The translations under genes were made by a program, and so were the position numbers. DNA of 64,000 nt from Bacteroidota bacterium (GTDB lineage: Bacteria; Bacteroidota; Ignavibacteria; Kapaibacteriales; HRBIN21). Each line of letters starts with the position of its first letter. Positions within the stretch are counted from its first letter, which is position 1. Of the stretch, positions 26,635 through 36,253 are shown one piece after another. The stretch is from NCBI GenBank assembly GCA_030550275.1, contig JAUQPR010000011.1:21526-85525 (forward strand). Direction: 5' to 3'. Below the pieces are notes generated by a model, which was not told the DNA's origin, made no database searches, and was given only the letters and a program-made list of their open reading frames with translations.

Positions 26635-27573
26635 TCAGCTCGGCTGTTCGGTAGCGGCTTCATCCAGCGCGAGGAATCCACCTCGCCGGATTCGGGCTTG
26701 GACGCCGAAGGGGAGCGCCCAGTGCTGCGGGATATGCCCGTAGGAGAGCCCATGCAGGCACGGAAGCTGTGCACGCTCGGCAAAATCGCGCAACACGGAT
26801 TCCCACGAGGGGTTTGGAAGCCGTGTCTCCCCTGGCTGGGTGAATGCCCCGAAGATGATGGCAGAGACCTGAGCGAGCGCCCCCGAGAGCAGCAACTGCG
26901 TCAGCATGCGGTCCACCCGATAGGGCGGCTCCCCGACATCCTCCGTGATGAAGAGGGCACCGTCGGTCTTTGGGAAGAAGGGCGTGCCACAGAGCGCGCT
27001 CCACAGGGAGAGCGTGCCGCAGAGAATGCGCCCCCGCACCGTTGAGGAGGGCAGCGGGGAAAGAGGCTGCAGCAGGTCGGGGAGCTCGCCCGGAGCAGTT
27101 GGCGAGGTCAAGAGCTGCCAAAACCACGCTTCCCGGTCGGGAGCGATGGGTTGATTGCCAGGGATGGGGGCGGAGATGGTGACCAGATGCGCCCGCTGCC
27201 AGAGCGCCGCCTGCAGTGCGGTGATATCGGAAAATCCTACGAGCAGCTTCGGATGGCGCGCGATGAGCCGGTAGTCCAGATTCGCCAGCAGCCGAATGCT
27301 CCCGTATCCGCCGCGCAGGCAGAAGATTGCTGCAATGCGCGGGTCGGCAAAGAAGCGGTGCAGCTCCTGAAGCCGTTGCTCATCGCTGCCGGCAAGGTAG
27401 CCCAGGTAGGTGCTGCTGAGCTGTGGGGAGAGCTCAACACGGTAGCCGAGCCGTTCCAGGTAGCGGACGACGGATTCCACATCGGTCGGCGATGCCGGCG
27501 ATGCCGGAGCAAGCAGTCCGATGACATCACCACGGCGTAGCGGACGACCTTTGCGAACTGCGTTGCTCTGCAT
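26635..27573 (-). CDS. LD-carboxypeptidase, peptidase S66 family
   Basis: The 312-residue protein matches the S66 fold used by murein tetrapeptide LD-carboxypeptidase and MccF-type immunity proteases. Motifs are IGLLAPASP at the start, RGGYGSIRLLANLDY, GFSDITALQAAL, the glutamate in LFITEDVGEP and the histidine in GLSYGHIPQHWALPFG. The catalytic Ser-Glu-His triad can therefore be placed, although the usual serine loop is not read with certainty. It would act in cell-wall peptide recycling in the cytoplasm. It is the last gene of a long minus-strand run. Confidence 0.9.
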   Translation of the reverse strand: MQSNAVRKGRPLRRGDVIGLLAPASPASPTDVESVVRYLERLGYRVELSPQLSSTYLGYLAGSDEQRLQELHRFFADPRIAAIFCLRGGYGSIRLLANLDYRLIARHPKLLVGFSDITALQAALWQRAHLVTISAPIPGNQPIAPDREAWFWQLLTSPTAPGELPDLLQPLSPLPSSTVRGRILCGTLSLWSALCGTPFFPKTDGALFITEDVGEPPYRVDRMLTQLLLSGALAQVSAIIFGAFTQPGETRLPNPSWESVLRDFAERAQLPCLHGLSYGHIPQHWALPFGVQARIRRGGFLALDEAATEQPS

Positions 27574-27582
27574 GGAGCCACC

Positions 27583-30500
27583 TCAGAGACTCATCCGAAC
27601 TTCACCGTTGAGCGAATGCCACCAGGGCGCTCCGTGCGGGCGCTGCCCAAAGTAGCGAAGCAGCAGCACAAGCGCGCCGAGCGTCCGTTCAAGCTCAAAC
27701 TGCCATTGCCACCCCTGGGAGAGCGTCCCCAGGCGCCAGGGGGTTGCTGCCGCTGTGCCCTGGAGGCGCTGGCGGTACTGCCCGTTGAGCTCCGCGCGCA
27801 GTGGCGGGGCGCAGTAGCGTAGCCCCGTGCCCAGGGTTGTCGCAGCCCAGGGCTGGGAGGCTGCTTCTCCGGCCCACCCCCGCAGGAGTTGCCACTGGGG
27901 AACGAGCTGCAGGCTTGTCAGAAGCTGCCAAGGAAGCTGCACCTGCAGCTGCCAGCCACGGAACGCCGACGCCGGAAGGAGCGCCGATGCCGGCTGCCGC
28001 TGCTCCTGCAGTAGGGAAAGCTCCAGCAGCAAGCGCAGCACCGATGTCAGCGGGAGTCCACCTCCGGCGCGGAACTCCATTCCGCTGTGGAGATCGGAAC
28101 GCTCCGGAAGCACGCGGAAGAGCGCGCTCCAGAACCGCCCCTGCAGAGAGGGCTCGAACGTCCCAAGGGGATGCAAGGAGAGCTGCTGCTCCAGGTGCAG
28201 TTGCGCCCAGCTCAGAAGCGGGCTGGAAGCCGAAAGCGGGAGCAGCTCTTGCAGGAGCGCACGCCGCCGCGCAAGGTGCTCGTAGGAGAGCAGCGCCGTG
28301 TACTCGCGCAGCACCCCGCTCGGACGCACGGAGGCATGAAGCTGAAGGCGGAGTCGGCTGCCGGGCGTGCGCTCCTCTCCGGCGTAGCGGAGTAGGGCGT
28401 AGTCGCCACCGTAGGGCACGGGCTCGAACTCCTCAGCATCGGCGATGCCATTGCCGTTGAGGTCACCGCGCCAGCGGTACTGCCCCTGCCCGGGGATTGT
28501 ACGCACATAGGCAAGCTGCACTGGAGCGGCAAAGGCATGCCCCAGCTCGTAGTTCCACTGAAGTTGCCCTGCGGAGAAGCGCCATACGCCGTTGGTCAAC
28601 GCCGTCAGGAACTGCTCATCGCGCGCCGCGGAGCGGAACACCCTCCAGCCCAGCGCCGTTGTACCGGCGAGATCGGCTCGGCGCCAGCGCAACCATGCCG
28701 CGATGCTGCGCTCTTCGAGCATCCCTGCGCCGTGGATCTGCCGCCACTGGAGAGGGAGCTCAAGCCAGAGACTGTCCGAGAGCGCTGTTGCAAGGATGGC
28801 ATCGGCGGAGAGGCTGCGCGATGCGTCTGTGCCAATAGGCTCGCACTCCCACCGTAGTCGGGTGCGAAGCTGCCAGGAGGAGAGCTCCGCTGTCACCGCT
28901 GCCGTAAGGTTGCCCCGCTGGCGCTTGAGGACGCCATCCTGGAGCGCGGTACGGCTCTGGACAAGTTCCCCGTCAAGACTTGCCGAAACTGAACGGGTCG
29001 GGTGCACTGCGCAGTGCAGTTCGTAGCGACCAGCATGAAACAACGTACCGTAGCGCGCCCAGCCAATGCCAACGGTGGCGCTCAGCTCAGCCGTGCGGTA
29101 GCGGAGCTGCTGGAGCAGCAGGAGCCGCTCGGTCGGGCTTCCCTCGGCGGCGGAATCCTCCCAGAAGCGGCGCACCTCGGGCGAGCGCATCCCAAACTCG
29201 GCGAAGCGCGCACTGCGCCATTCTGCTTGGCTTTCCCACAGGAGGGAACGTGCGGAGGTATCCCGCAGGAGATTCCACCGGCTCTGGAGCCGCAGGGCGT
29301 CGCCTGCAAGGCGCTCTCCGCTCCGGAAGCGGTTGTGGAGCTGGCTGACGTCCCAACCCAGTTGCAACTGCAGCATCGGCAGTGGCTGCCACTCCCAACT
29401 CAGGCTCCAGAGGCGGCGCAGCATGGGCAGGCTGACTTGGCGACCGGGCTCGTATTCCCCCTTGCCCAGCCCGACGAAGCGGAATACCCCTGGGGCAACC
29501 AGCGTGTAGCTGCCGCGCTGCGGACCAACGTAGGAGAAGTCCACGGCGTACAGCGCCTCGGGGCTGCCTGGTGCGTACTCCCAAAGCGCAAGCTCCTTGC
29601 CCGCAATCACGGTATCCCGGCGCCGGTACCACCCCAGTCCGCGCCCACTGAGGGAATCGCGCCCCACAAAGCGGACAGCTCTGCTCCAGCCCACAAAGTG
29701 TCCATCGCGGTAGTCCGTTGCTTCAACGTCGGTGAGCTCGGCAAATGGCGTGGTGTTCTCCTGCACGTATGTACCACGGAGCTGGCTGGAGTGCCCCAAC
29801 CGTGCTCCTGCTCCAAATGCCATCACCGTGTGGGCAGCGGACTCGTCCGTGTACTCAAACTCCACCGTGATGCGCGAAGCAGCGCTGATGGGGCAGCGTG
29901 GGCGGAAGAACAGCTCCGCCCGAAGGTAGTCCACCACGTAGTCGCGCTCCTCACCCCGTTCGCGGAGGATGCCGTCCACGTAGACCCGTTCGCTGTTCGG
30001 CACGATGACGATGCGCTCCTCCCCGGACGCACCGCGCAGCCGGTACGGACCCTGCATCCCGTTGCTGCCGAAGAAGTGGTTGACTGCCGGAGTTCCTGCA
30101 GCTGCGCCCAACACAGCGCTGCCGGAGAGCGCGCCGGAGTGCAGCTCCGTGCGGATGCCGTGGAAGCGGCGGGGCGGTTGCAGCGCACCCGGTAGCAGCG
30201 GCTGCTGCCAGGTGCCCAGCTCCAGTTGGACGTGGGAGGACTGCAAGCGCAATCGCAGTTGGTCGAACTGCTCCAGCGAGGCGCTCGCCCCCGTTGCCCC
30301 CAGCGGGAGCTGCTGCGAGCTCATTTGAGCCGAGACGCTCACCCCGTTGGGAAGCTGGCTCTGGAGCTGTAGCTCGACCGCTGAGGTGAGCGCAACAGCG
30401 CTGCCACTTTGCACACTGAAGCCCCGCGAGAGCATGCCTCTGGGCTGGAGAAGTGGTGCGCTGGGTTCCTGCTCTGGCAGCCCTGTGCGTGCGGTGCGCT

Positions 30501-30828
30501 CAACTGCGGCAGCTCGCCGACGCGACAGCAACGGCAAAGGGATATAGGAGCCGTGCACAACGAGCACCACCGTATCGCGCACATGGAACAGCCGCCGGAA
30601 GTGAGGCGTCAGATACACCAAGCCCTGCTGTGCATCCAGTTGGTAGTCCAGACCCGGCTGCAGTTGGTACAGCGAATCCAGAAGGAGCTCCAGCTCCTGC
30701 ACGAAGTGTACGCCCAGCGCCACCACGCTGTCGCCGGCTGTGAGGGTGCATTGCCGTTCGAGCTCGGGTAGCTGCCCGAAGAGTGCCACAGCACCGCTCA
30801 AGAGCACCACCACGCTGCCCGCGCGCAT
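27583..30828 (-). CDS. Large exported envelope protein, probably outer-membrane beta-barrel, unknown function
   Basis: The product has 1081 residues with a signal peptide (GSVVVLLSGAVALFGQL). Its N-terminal third is strand-rich. A conserved-looking motif lies near residues 245-330 (GPYRLRGASGEERIVIVPNS, then RGEERDYVVDYLRAELFFRP and SRITVEFEYTD). The remainder is a long run of alternating hydrophobic strands rich in W, L and Q, typical of a large barrel (for example LSWEWQPLPMLQLQLGWDVSQL). I do not recognise a named family; the DYVVDY motif occurs in exported proteins of related phyla. It starts 15 bases after the end of the lipoprotein gene and is probably co-transcribed with it. Confidence 0.7.
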   Translation of the reverse strand: MRAGSVVVLLSGAVALFGQLPELERQCTLTAGDSVVALGVHFVQELELLLDSLYQLQPGLDYQLDAQQGLVYLTPHFRRLFHVRDTVVLVVHGSYIPLPLLSRRRAAAVERTARTGLPEQEPSAPLLQPRGMLSRGFSVQSGSAVALTSAVELQLQSQLPNGVSVSAQMSSQQLPLGATGASASLEQFDQLRLRLQSSHVQLELGTWQQPLLPGALQPPRRFHGIRTELHSGALSGSAVLGAAAGTPAVNHFFGSNGMQGPYRLRGASGEERIVIVPNSERVYVDGILRERGEERDYVVDYLRAELFFRPRCPISAASRITVEFEYTDESAAHTVMAFGAGARLGHSSQLRGTYVQENTTPFAELTDVEATDYRDGHFVGWSRAVRFVGRDSLSGRGLGWYRRRDTVIAGKELALWEYAPGSPEALYAVDFSYVGPQRGSYTLVAPGVFRFVGLGKGEYEPGRQVSLPMLRRLWSLSWEWQPLPMLQLQLGWDVSQLHNRFRSGERLAGDALRLQSRWNLLRDTSARSLLWESQAEWRSARFAEFGMRSPEVRRFWEDSAAEGSPTERLLLLQQLRYRTAELSATVGIGWARYGTLFHAGRYELHCAVHPTRSVSASLDGELVQSRTALQDGVLKRQRGNLTAAVTAELSSWQLRTRLRWECEPIGTDASRSLSADAILATALSDSLWLELPLQWRQIHGAGMLEERSIAAWLRWRRADLAGTTALGWRVFRSAARDEQFLTALTNGVWRFSAGQLQWNYELGHAFAAPVQLAYVRTIPGQGQYRWRGDLNGNGIADAEEFEPVPYGGDYALLRYAGEERTPGSRLRLQLHASVRPSGVLREYTALLSYEHLARRRALLQELLPLSASSPLLSWAQLHLEQQLSLHPLGTFEPSLQGRFWSALFRVLPERSDLHSGMEFRAGGGLPLTSVLRLLLELSLLQEQRQPASALLPASAFRGWQLQVQLPWQLLTSLQLVPQWQLLRGWAGEAASQPWAATTLGTGLRYCAPPLRAELNGQYRQRLQGTAAATPWRLGTLSQGWQWQFELERTLGALVLLLRYFGQRPHGAPWWHSLNGEVRMSL

Positions 30829-30843
30829 GCCTCCGCGGCGGCA

Positions 30844-31857
30844 TCACGATGTGGTAAAGCGCAGGCTCTGGAGCGAGCGTTCAAATACCGGACGGTACAC
30901 CTGGGCTTCGGGGCGGTACCAGGTCAGCACAACCCGAAAGAGCCGGTTGCCCACCAGCGCGAAGTAAGCGCGCCCATCCACCTGCGCGGCGGGTTGGTAC
31001 TCCAGGTAGTAGGCAGTGACGCCTCCCAGGGTCGTCTGCACCGAGCGCGTTGCACGGTAGCGTGGACGGTTCTCCTCGACGATCTTCTCCAGGTTCCGCT
31101 GCTGAGAGGCGTCGAAGACGTCCACCTGGATAATGCAGTCGTTGCGGTCGCCCACAAAGCGCACCGAGAACAGCGCCGAAGGCACAGAGATGCGCTCGGC
31201 GCGGAAGTTCTCCGGCACCTGGATCGAGAAGCCCTGCCCAACGTAGTTCCGCAGGGTCTGCGACGGCGGAGCCGGTGCTGCAGGAGCCGGGGTTGGCGTC
31301 GCTACGGCGGGCTGCCGTGCCAGTTGGAGCGAACGCAGGATGTGGTCGAAGGTCTCCCGATACGCCGCAAAGGTGCCCCCGAAGGCGGCGAACTCCACAA
31401 CGGTTGCCAGTTGGCTATCCGCCGTTGCAACGTAGAGCTCGCCTTCGGCTTGCCCATCGCGCAGAGGGAAGCTGTAGCGCAGCTTGCGCGCAGGGGCTCC
31501 CGATAAGGTCAGCGATTCCACCGGCGTGTACACCTCTTCGGCGAAGATCTTGCGCTCCTGCAGCAGGCTATCCAAGCTCTTGCCATTGAGCGGCAGCACA
31601 ACGACCTCGATCTTTGCCGCAGCCGGTCCCTCTGCATCCCAGCGTACGAAGCGTTCCAGCGCTGCCTCGTTGGAGAGCACCAGGAGGTTCTCCCCTGCCG
31701 AAGAGCGCACGTGCCAGTTCTTGGGATACTCCAGCGAGAAGCCCACGACCGGATCGGTGTACCGCTGGAACCCCTCGACGGGAGCTGCTTGCGGAGCGCG
31801 GCGGCAGCCCCACACCATCACCGTGCATGCAATGCACAGCCATACGCCATACCGCAT
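30844..31857 (-). CDS. Lipoprotein with two PsbP-like repeats
   Basis: The 337-residue protein starts with a lipoprotein signal; Cys18 in MVWGCRRAP is the likely lipidated residue. Two PsbP-like halves follow: YTDPVVGFSLEYPKNWHV near 33-50 and YVGQGFSIQVPENFRAER near 205-222, each followed by an alpha/beta region ending in RSLQ (HILRSLQLA and FERSLQSLRF). A Pro/Ala-rich linker separates them. Function unknown. A variant -7 box (TATTTTCG) lies at 31898-31905. Confidence 0.75.
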   Translation of the reverse strand: MRYGVWLCIACTVMVWGCRRAPQAAPVEGFQRYTDPVVGFSLEYPKNWHVRSSAGENLLVLSNEAALERFVRWDAEGPAAAKIEVVVLPLNGKSLDSLLQERKIFAEEVYTPVESLTLSGAPARKLRYSFPLRDGQAEGELYVATADSQLATVVEFAAFGGTFAAYRETFDHILRSLQLARQPAVATPTPAPAAPAPPSQTLRNYVGQGFSIQVPENFRAERISVPSALFSVRFVGDRNDCIIQVDVFDASQQRNLEKIVEENRPRYRATRSVQTTLGGVTAYYLEYQPAAQVDGRAYFALVGNRLFRVVLTWYRPEAQVYRPVFERSLQSLRFTTS

Positions 31858-31897
31858 CGTACAGTATCCTCAGTAGTGCCACTCTTGCCGACGGGTG

Positions 31898-31905
31898 CGA
31901 AAATA
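31898..31905 (-). promoter_or_regulatory. Possible variant -7 box before the lipoprotein gene
   Basis: The minus strand reads TATTTTCG, one base off TAnnTTTG. It is the only candidate in the 67-base gap between nhaD and the lipoprotein gene. The same variant occurs at 43548. Confidence 0.35.
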
Positions 31906-31924
31906 CACAAAACCACTGCGGGCA

Positions 31925-33181
31925 TCACATGCCCAGCCACTGCATGAGCAGCAGCGCGCCGAAACCGGCACCGTAGCCCAGCAGCGCCAGCGGTCCGATT
32001 CGGCTGGCATACCAGAAGAACTCCAAGCCTTCGGCATTCATGGCAACCACTCCGGCTGCCGAGCCGATGACCAGGAGGCTCCCGCCGGTGCCGACCGCAT
32101 AGGCCAGGAGCATCCACAACTCGTGATTGGGCGGCAGCATGGCGTACATCTTCATGCAGGCGGCCGTCAGCGGGACATTGTCCACAATTGCCGAAAGCAG
32201 CCCCATGATGCCCATGAGCGCCTCCTTGGAGGGCAGCTCTTGGTCCAGCCATTGTGCCAGCGCCGAGAGCATCCCGGCGCTCTCCAAAGCGTCAACCGCC
32301 AGCAGGATGCCCACGAAGAAGAGCAGGCTCGACAGGTCTATCTGGCTGAGCGCAACGCGGAAGCGCAGATGCTCCCGTTCGCTGGAGCGCCCATGGAGCA
32401 GCTCCGTCAGCAGCCACAGCAGCCCAACGGCAAGGAATGCGCCGAAGACCGGCGGCAATCCCGTGAGCATGTGGAAGATGGGCACCGACAGCAGCCCCCC
32501 AATGCCCGCCAGCAGGATCGTGCGAGCATGCGGAGCTGGCGGTGGAGCGTTCGGAACAGCCTCCAGCGGGACCCGCCGCAGCGAAAGGGCAACCAGCGCG
32601 CCGGGCAGCAACACCGTTAGGAGCGCCGGCAACAGCAGCGTCCGGACCAGTGCCTCCGTCTGCACATGCCCGCCCAGCCACAGCATCGTGGTCGTTACAT
32701 CCCCGATGGGCGACCAGGCGCCTCCGGCGTTGGCGGCGATGATGAGCAAACCCGCCAGAACTCGGCGAAGCTCGGCTGCGGGAACCCTGCTGCGCAGCAG
32801 CCCCAGCATGACCAGCGTCGTGGTGAGATTATCGATGACCGCCGAGAGCAGGAAGCCCATCAGTGCAAAGCCAACTACCAGCGCCGGCAGCCGACGCGAT
32901 GGGAGCAGCTTCCCCAGAAGGGCAAATCCCTGATGGGCTTGGATGAGCTCCACGATTGCCATCGCGCACAGCAGGAAGAACACAATTCCGGCAATGCCTG
33001 CCATGTGCTCTGAGAGTGCCTTCAACAGCGGTGCCCGCCGCTCCGGACTCCATAGCAGCACCACACCCCAGCACGCCACCCCGGTCAGCAGCGCCAGCGC
33101 ACTCTTGTTCAGCCGCAGAGGGTGCTCCAGGGCAATCAGAATGTAGCCCAGCAGGAACAGTGCCACAAGCACAGCAGCCAT
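31925..33181 (-). CDS. nhaD: Na+/H+ antiporter, NhaD/ArsB family
   Basis: The protein has 418 residues and about 11-12 membrane segments. NhaD-type residues are visible: AVIDNLTTTLVMLGLL and NAGGAWSPIGDVTTTMLWL in the first half, SAIVDNVPLTAACMKMY and GTGGSLLVIGSAAGV in the second. These are the inverted-repeat ion-binding segments (the DN and GDVTT motifs). It exports Na+ in exchange for protons and supports pH and sodium homeostasis. It sits between FAH and the lipoprotein on the same strand. Confidence 0.9.
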   Translation of the reverse strand: MAAVLVALFLLGYILIALEHPLRLNKSALALLTGVACWGVVLLWSPERRAPLLKALSEHMAGIAGIVFFLLCAMAIVELIQAHQGFALLGKLLPSRRLPALVVGFALMGFLLSAVIDNLTTTLVMLGLLRSRVPAAELRRVLAGLLIIAANAGGAWSPIGDVTTTMLWLGGHVQTEALVRTLLLPALLTVLLPGALVALSLRRVPLEAVPNAPPPAPHARTILLAGIGGLLSVPIFHMLTGLPPVFGAFLAVGLLWLLTELLHGRSSEREHLRFRVALSQIDLSSLLFFVGILLAVDALESAGMLSALAQWLDQELPSKEALMGIMGLLSAIVDNVPLTAACMKMYAMLPPNHELWMLLAYAVGTGGSLLVIGSAAGVVAMNAEGLEFFWYASRIGPLALLGYGAGFGALLLMQWLGM

Positions 33182-33190
33182 TGGCAGCGC

Positions 33191-34237
33191 TCACTCCGAT
33201 GGCGCAGACGCTGGGTCCTCCAGCACGATGACGTTGCGCAGCGTCCCCAGGCGCTCGATGGCAAGCTCGACCACATCGCCCGGGCGGAGCCACCGAGGCG
33301 TGGGGAAAGCCCCAGTGCCGTTGAGCTCCAGCAGGCAGCCCGTTCCGCACGTTCCGGAGCCGATGACCTCACCAGGGCGCAGCCAGACACCGTAGCTTGC
33401 GCGCTCGATGATCTGGGCAAAGGTCCAGCTCATCTCCGCCAGGTTGGCATCGGAGAGCTGCTCGCCATTGACGAATGCCCGCATCCGCAGGGCGTAGCGG
33501 TTGCCGACCTCGCTGGGAGTGGTAACATCGGCGAGCTCCTCCGGGGTGACCAGCCAGGGACCAAACGAGGTGGCAAAATCCTTGCCTTTGGCAGGACCCA
33601 GATTGAGCTTCATCTCCTGAGCCTGCAGTTCGCGCGCGCTCCAGTCGTTCATAATCATGAAGCCGGCGATGAAGCGGTCGGCAGCGTGGGCGGGGATGTT
33701 CCTGCCCATGCGCCCGAGCACGATGGCGCACTCCAGCTCAAAGTCCAGTCGCTCCAGGTGAAGGGGCTGTACGACGACCGGACCGGGTCCGGTGACGGCG
33801 TGGTGGTTGCTGAAGTAGAAGACCGGGAACTGGTCGAACTCCGGAATCATCGGCAGCCCACGGCTGCGCCGGGCAGCTTCCACATGCTGCCGAAAGGCAT
33901 AGCCATCGCGCACGGAGCGGGGATTGGGCAACGGTGCTTGCAATTGTACTGCATTGGCGGGGAAGGCGCAGCCCGCTTCCGCAAGCAGAGCCACCCGCGC
34001 CGATGCCCATTCCTGCAATCGCAGCAGCTCCGGGTAGGTGAGCTCCCAGGCATCCAGAAGCTCCAGCACAGTTGCCGGAAGCTGTGGCAGTTGCAGCGGC
34101 GCCGCACTGCGTCGGGCAAGCTGGTGCGTGGCGGCGATATCGAGCACTGTTCCGCCATCGCTCTCGGGAGCCGATGGCTCAATGAGCAGGAGCCCTGCTC
34201 GGTCGCAGAGTCCGAGCCGGTAGGTGACCAGTTTCAT
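33191..34237 (-). CDS. Fumarylacetoacetate hydrolase (FAH) family protein
   Basis: The 348-residue protein has the FAH fold: FYFSNHHAVTGPG, the metal-binding acidic region (DFELECAIVLGR), MIMNDWSARELQ, GPAKGKDFATSFGPWLVTP and GSGTCGTGCLLELNG near the C-terminus. The family hydrolyses or decarboxylates 2-oxo acids in aromatic catabolism. It may act in homogentisate or 2-aminomuconate-type breakdown given the AMSDH and RidA genes in the same run, but the substrate is not determined. It is 9 bases from nhaD. Confidence 0.9.
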   Translation of the reverse strand: MKLVTYRLGLCDRAGLLLIEPSAPESDGGTVLDIAATHQLARRSAAPLQLPQLPATVLELLDAWELTYPELLRLQEWASARVALLAEAGCAFPANAVQLQAPLPNPRSVRDGYAFRQHVEAARRSRGLPMIPEFDQFPVFYFSNHHAVTGPGPVVVQPLHLERLDFELECAIVLGRMGRNIPAHAADRFIAGFMIMNDWSARELQAQEMKLNLGPAKGKDFATSFGPWLVTPEELADVTTPSEVGNRYALRMRAFVNGEQLSDANLAEMSWTFAQIIERASYGVWLRPGEVIGSGTCGTGCLLELNGTGAFPTPRWLRPGDVVELAIERLGTLRNVIVLEDPASAPSE

Positions 34238-34261
34238 GGAGCGGCAGGGGGTTGTTCGACC

Positions 34262-35713
34262 TTATCGCTGAAGGGCATGCTGGAGCGAGAGCAGTCCAAT
34301 GCTCCCGAAGCCCAGCAGGAAGAGGAACTGGAAGGGCAGGGCAGCCAGCTCGGCATGGTACAGCGAGACGCCAATTCCCACGGCAAAGTACAGCGCCAGC
34401 AGGAGCTCGGCAAACACCAAGGGGTCGATCCGCCGGGGAGCGTACCTTTTGTCCTGCCACCGCTCGCCGCTGCGGAGGATATTGTACTTCGGGGTTCGGA
34501 CGAACTCCGTGCGCTTGCCCAGCAGGGCTTCAATGACGGCGCGGGTGTTGTTGACGGCAAAGCCCATGCTTCCCGCCATGAAGATGGGGAAGAAGAGCAG
34601 GCGGCGCTGCCAATCCCAGTGAATCGCCCGCTGGGCGTAGAGGTAGAACAGGAAGGTGCCGATGGCTGCCAGCACAAAGACCGACAGCGCGGTGAAGTAG
34701 CCGTCGTAGCCGCTGAGCGTGTTCTTGAGCACCACAATCGGCACATTCAGCACCGCCACAAGCAGGATGAAGGGGAAGACGATGTTGCTCGTCAGATGCA
34801 CGGTGGCTTCCAGCTTGATGCGCAGCGGAAGCGAGGAGCGCCAGAGGAGCGGGAGCAGCTTCCGGGCGACCTCGACAGCGCCCTTTGTCCAGCGGTACTG
34901 CTGCGATTTGAGCGCGTTGATGTCCACCGGCAGCTCCGCCGGGGTGGTGACGTTGTTGAGGAAGACGAACTTCCATCCCCGGAGCTGGGCGCGGTAGCTG
35001 AGGTCGAGATCTTCGGCAAGCGTGTCCGTGTGCCAGTTGCCGGCATCTTCGATGCAAGCGCGGCGCCAGACACCAGCCGTGCCGTTGAAGTTGATGAAGA
35101 ACCCAGCACGGTTGCGCGTGGTCTGCTCCAGAGCGAAATGCCCGTCCAGCGCCAGCGCCTGCGCCCGCGTCAGCAGCGAGTAGTCCTCGTTGAGATGCTC
35201 CCAGCGGGTCTGGACCATGCCCACGCGGGGATCGGCAAAGTAGGGGAGCGTCTTGCGTAGGAAGTCCGGTCGGGGAACGAAATCGGCATCGAAGATGGCG
35301 ATGAACTCCCCGCGGGCGCGCTCCAGCCCGTAGCGGAGCGCACCGGCTTTGTAGCCTTCGCGCGAATTGCGCCGCAGATGGACAATGTCAATGCCCTGTG
35401 CGCGGTAGTGCTGGACCAGGCGCGCAATGAGCTCGGTCGTCTCATCGGTGGAGTCGTCCAGGACCTGGATCTCCAATCGATCGCGCGGATACTCCATCGC
35501 GCAGACAGCGCGCAGGAGGCGTTCGACGACGTAGTACTCGTTGTAGATGGGCAGTTGGACGGTCACCATCGGGAACTCCTGCAGCGGCGGGGCTTGTGGC
35601 GAGGGCGATCGGCTGGTGCGCACGTAGTAGTAGACCATCACCAGGCTGTGGATGCCGAAGAGGAAGAGCACACTCAGCGCTGCCGTGTACAGCCCAAGCA
35701 GGACGATTTCCAT
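34262..35713 (-). CDS. Membrane glycosyltransferase family 2 (cellulose synthase-like)
   Basis: The 483-residue protein is a processive-type GT2: an N-terminal membrane helix, the catalytic domain with Asp86-Asp87 (VLDDSTDET), DAD at 142-144, the acceptor-site ED at 234-235 (LAEDLDLSY) and QxxRW at 271-275, then several C-terminal membrane helices. This resembles BcsA-like and glucomannan-type enzymes that make an extracellular or envelope polysaccharide. No BcsB or PilZ partner is nearby, so the product is not known. Confidence 0.9.
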   Translation of the reverse strand: MEIVLLGLYTAALSVLFLFGIHSLVMVYYYVRTSRSPSPQAPPLQEFPMVTVQLPIYNEYYVVERLLRAVCAMEYPRDRLEIQVLDDSTDETTELIARLVQHYRAQGIDIVHLRRNSREGYKAGALRYGLERARGEFIAIFDADFVPRPDFLRKTLPYFADPRVGMVQTRWEHLNEDYSLLTRAQALALDGHFALEQTTRNRAGFFINFNGTAGVWRRACIEDAGNWHTDTLAEDLDLSYRAQLRGWKFVFLNNVTTPAELPVDINALKSQQYRWTKGAVEVARKLLPLLWRSSLPLRIKLEATVHLTSNIVFPFILLVAVLNVPIVVLKNTLSGYDGYFTALSVFVLAAIGTFLFYLYAQRAIHWDWQRRLLFFPIFMAGSMGFAVNNTRAVIEALLGKRTEFVRTPKYNILRSGERWQDKRYAPRRIDPLVFAELLLALYFAVGIGVSLYHAELAALPFQFLFLLGFGSIGLLSLQHALQR

Positions 35714-35740
35714 GTGATGGCGCTTCCGGGGTTGTGAGAC

Positions 35741-36253
35741 CTACCAGAAGGCAAGGACTGCCGAGGCGATGTTCTCCACCAGGGCATCCAGAGCGGCGAA
35801 GGCGGCACGGTCGCGGGCGGCTTGCCCGCCGCTGATGTCGTAGAGCTCGCTCCAGGCAAAGCTCCGACGCCAAACCGTTCGCCGCTGCACGGCATCGTAG
35901 AACTCGGCTGTCAACTGAATCTCCAGCCGCCGCTCCCGCTCCCGCTCGCCCGGGCGTACGGTTACCGTCACCTCGCGAATGCTTTGCAACTGTACGCTCA
36001 GCCGAGCATCGGCATCACCGCTGACCAACTGCAGCGCCGTCTCGCGCTGGAAGCGCTCCAGAAGCCGCTGTACAAGGTACTCTCGGTATGCCGGAACCCC
36101 AAAGCCGCTGTTGTCCACGACCGGACTCAATGCCACGGTGCGCAGATGGGGCGGGAGCGCCCCGCCCGTGAAGGAGTAACATCCTGCCAGGGCGCAACTT
36201 ACGCACAGGGTGATGAGCAAGCGCTGAGCGCTTTCTGAAAGCCCCGTCATCAT
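35741..36253 (-). CDS. lptE: LPS assembly lipoprotein LptE-like
   Basis: The protein has 170 residues with a lipoprotein signal; Cys25 in CALAGCYSFTG is the modified residue. The opening (CYSFTGGALPPHLRTVALSPVVDNSGFG) is the characteristic start of Bacteroidetes LptE proteins. LptE plugs the LptD barrel and completes LPS export to the outer leaflet. It is translationally coupled (ATGA) to the MBL hydrolase upstream. Confidence 0.88.
   Translation of the reverse strand: MMTGLSESAQRLLITLCVSCALAGCYSFTGGALPPHLRTVALSPVVDNSGFGVPAYREYLVQRLLERFQRETALQLVSGDADARLSVQLQSIREVTVTVRPGERERERRLEIQLTAEFYDAVQRRTVWRRSFAWSELYDISGGQAARDRAAFAALDALVENIASAVLAFW

Noticed and set aside
33122..35260. Plus-strand open frame of 712 residues
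   Set aside because: It is antisense to nhaD, FAH and the GT2 gene, all with clear motifs. Its Gln/His-rich composition is that of a GC-rich shadow frame.
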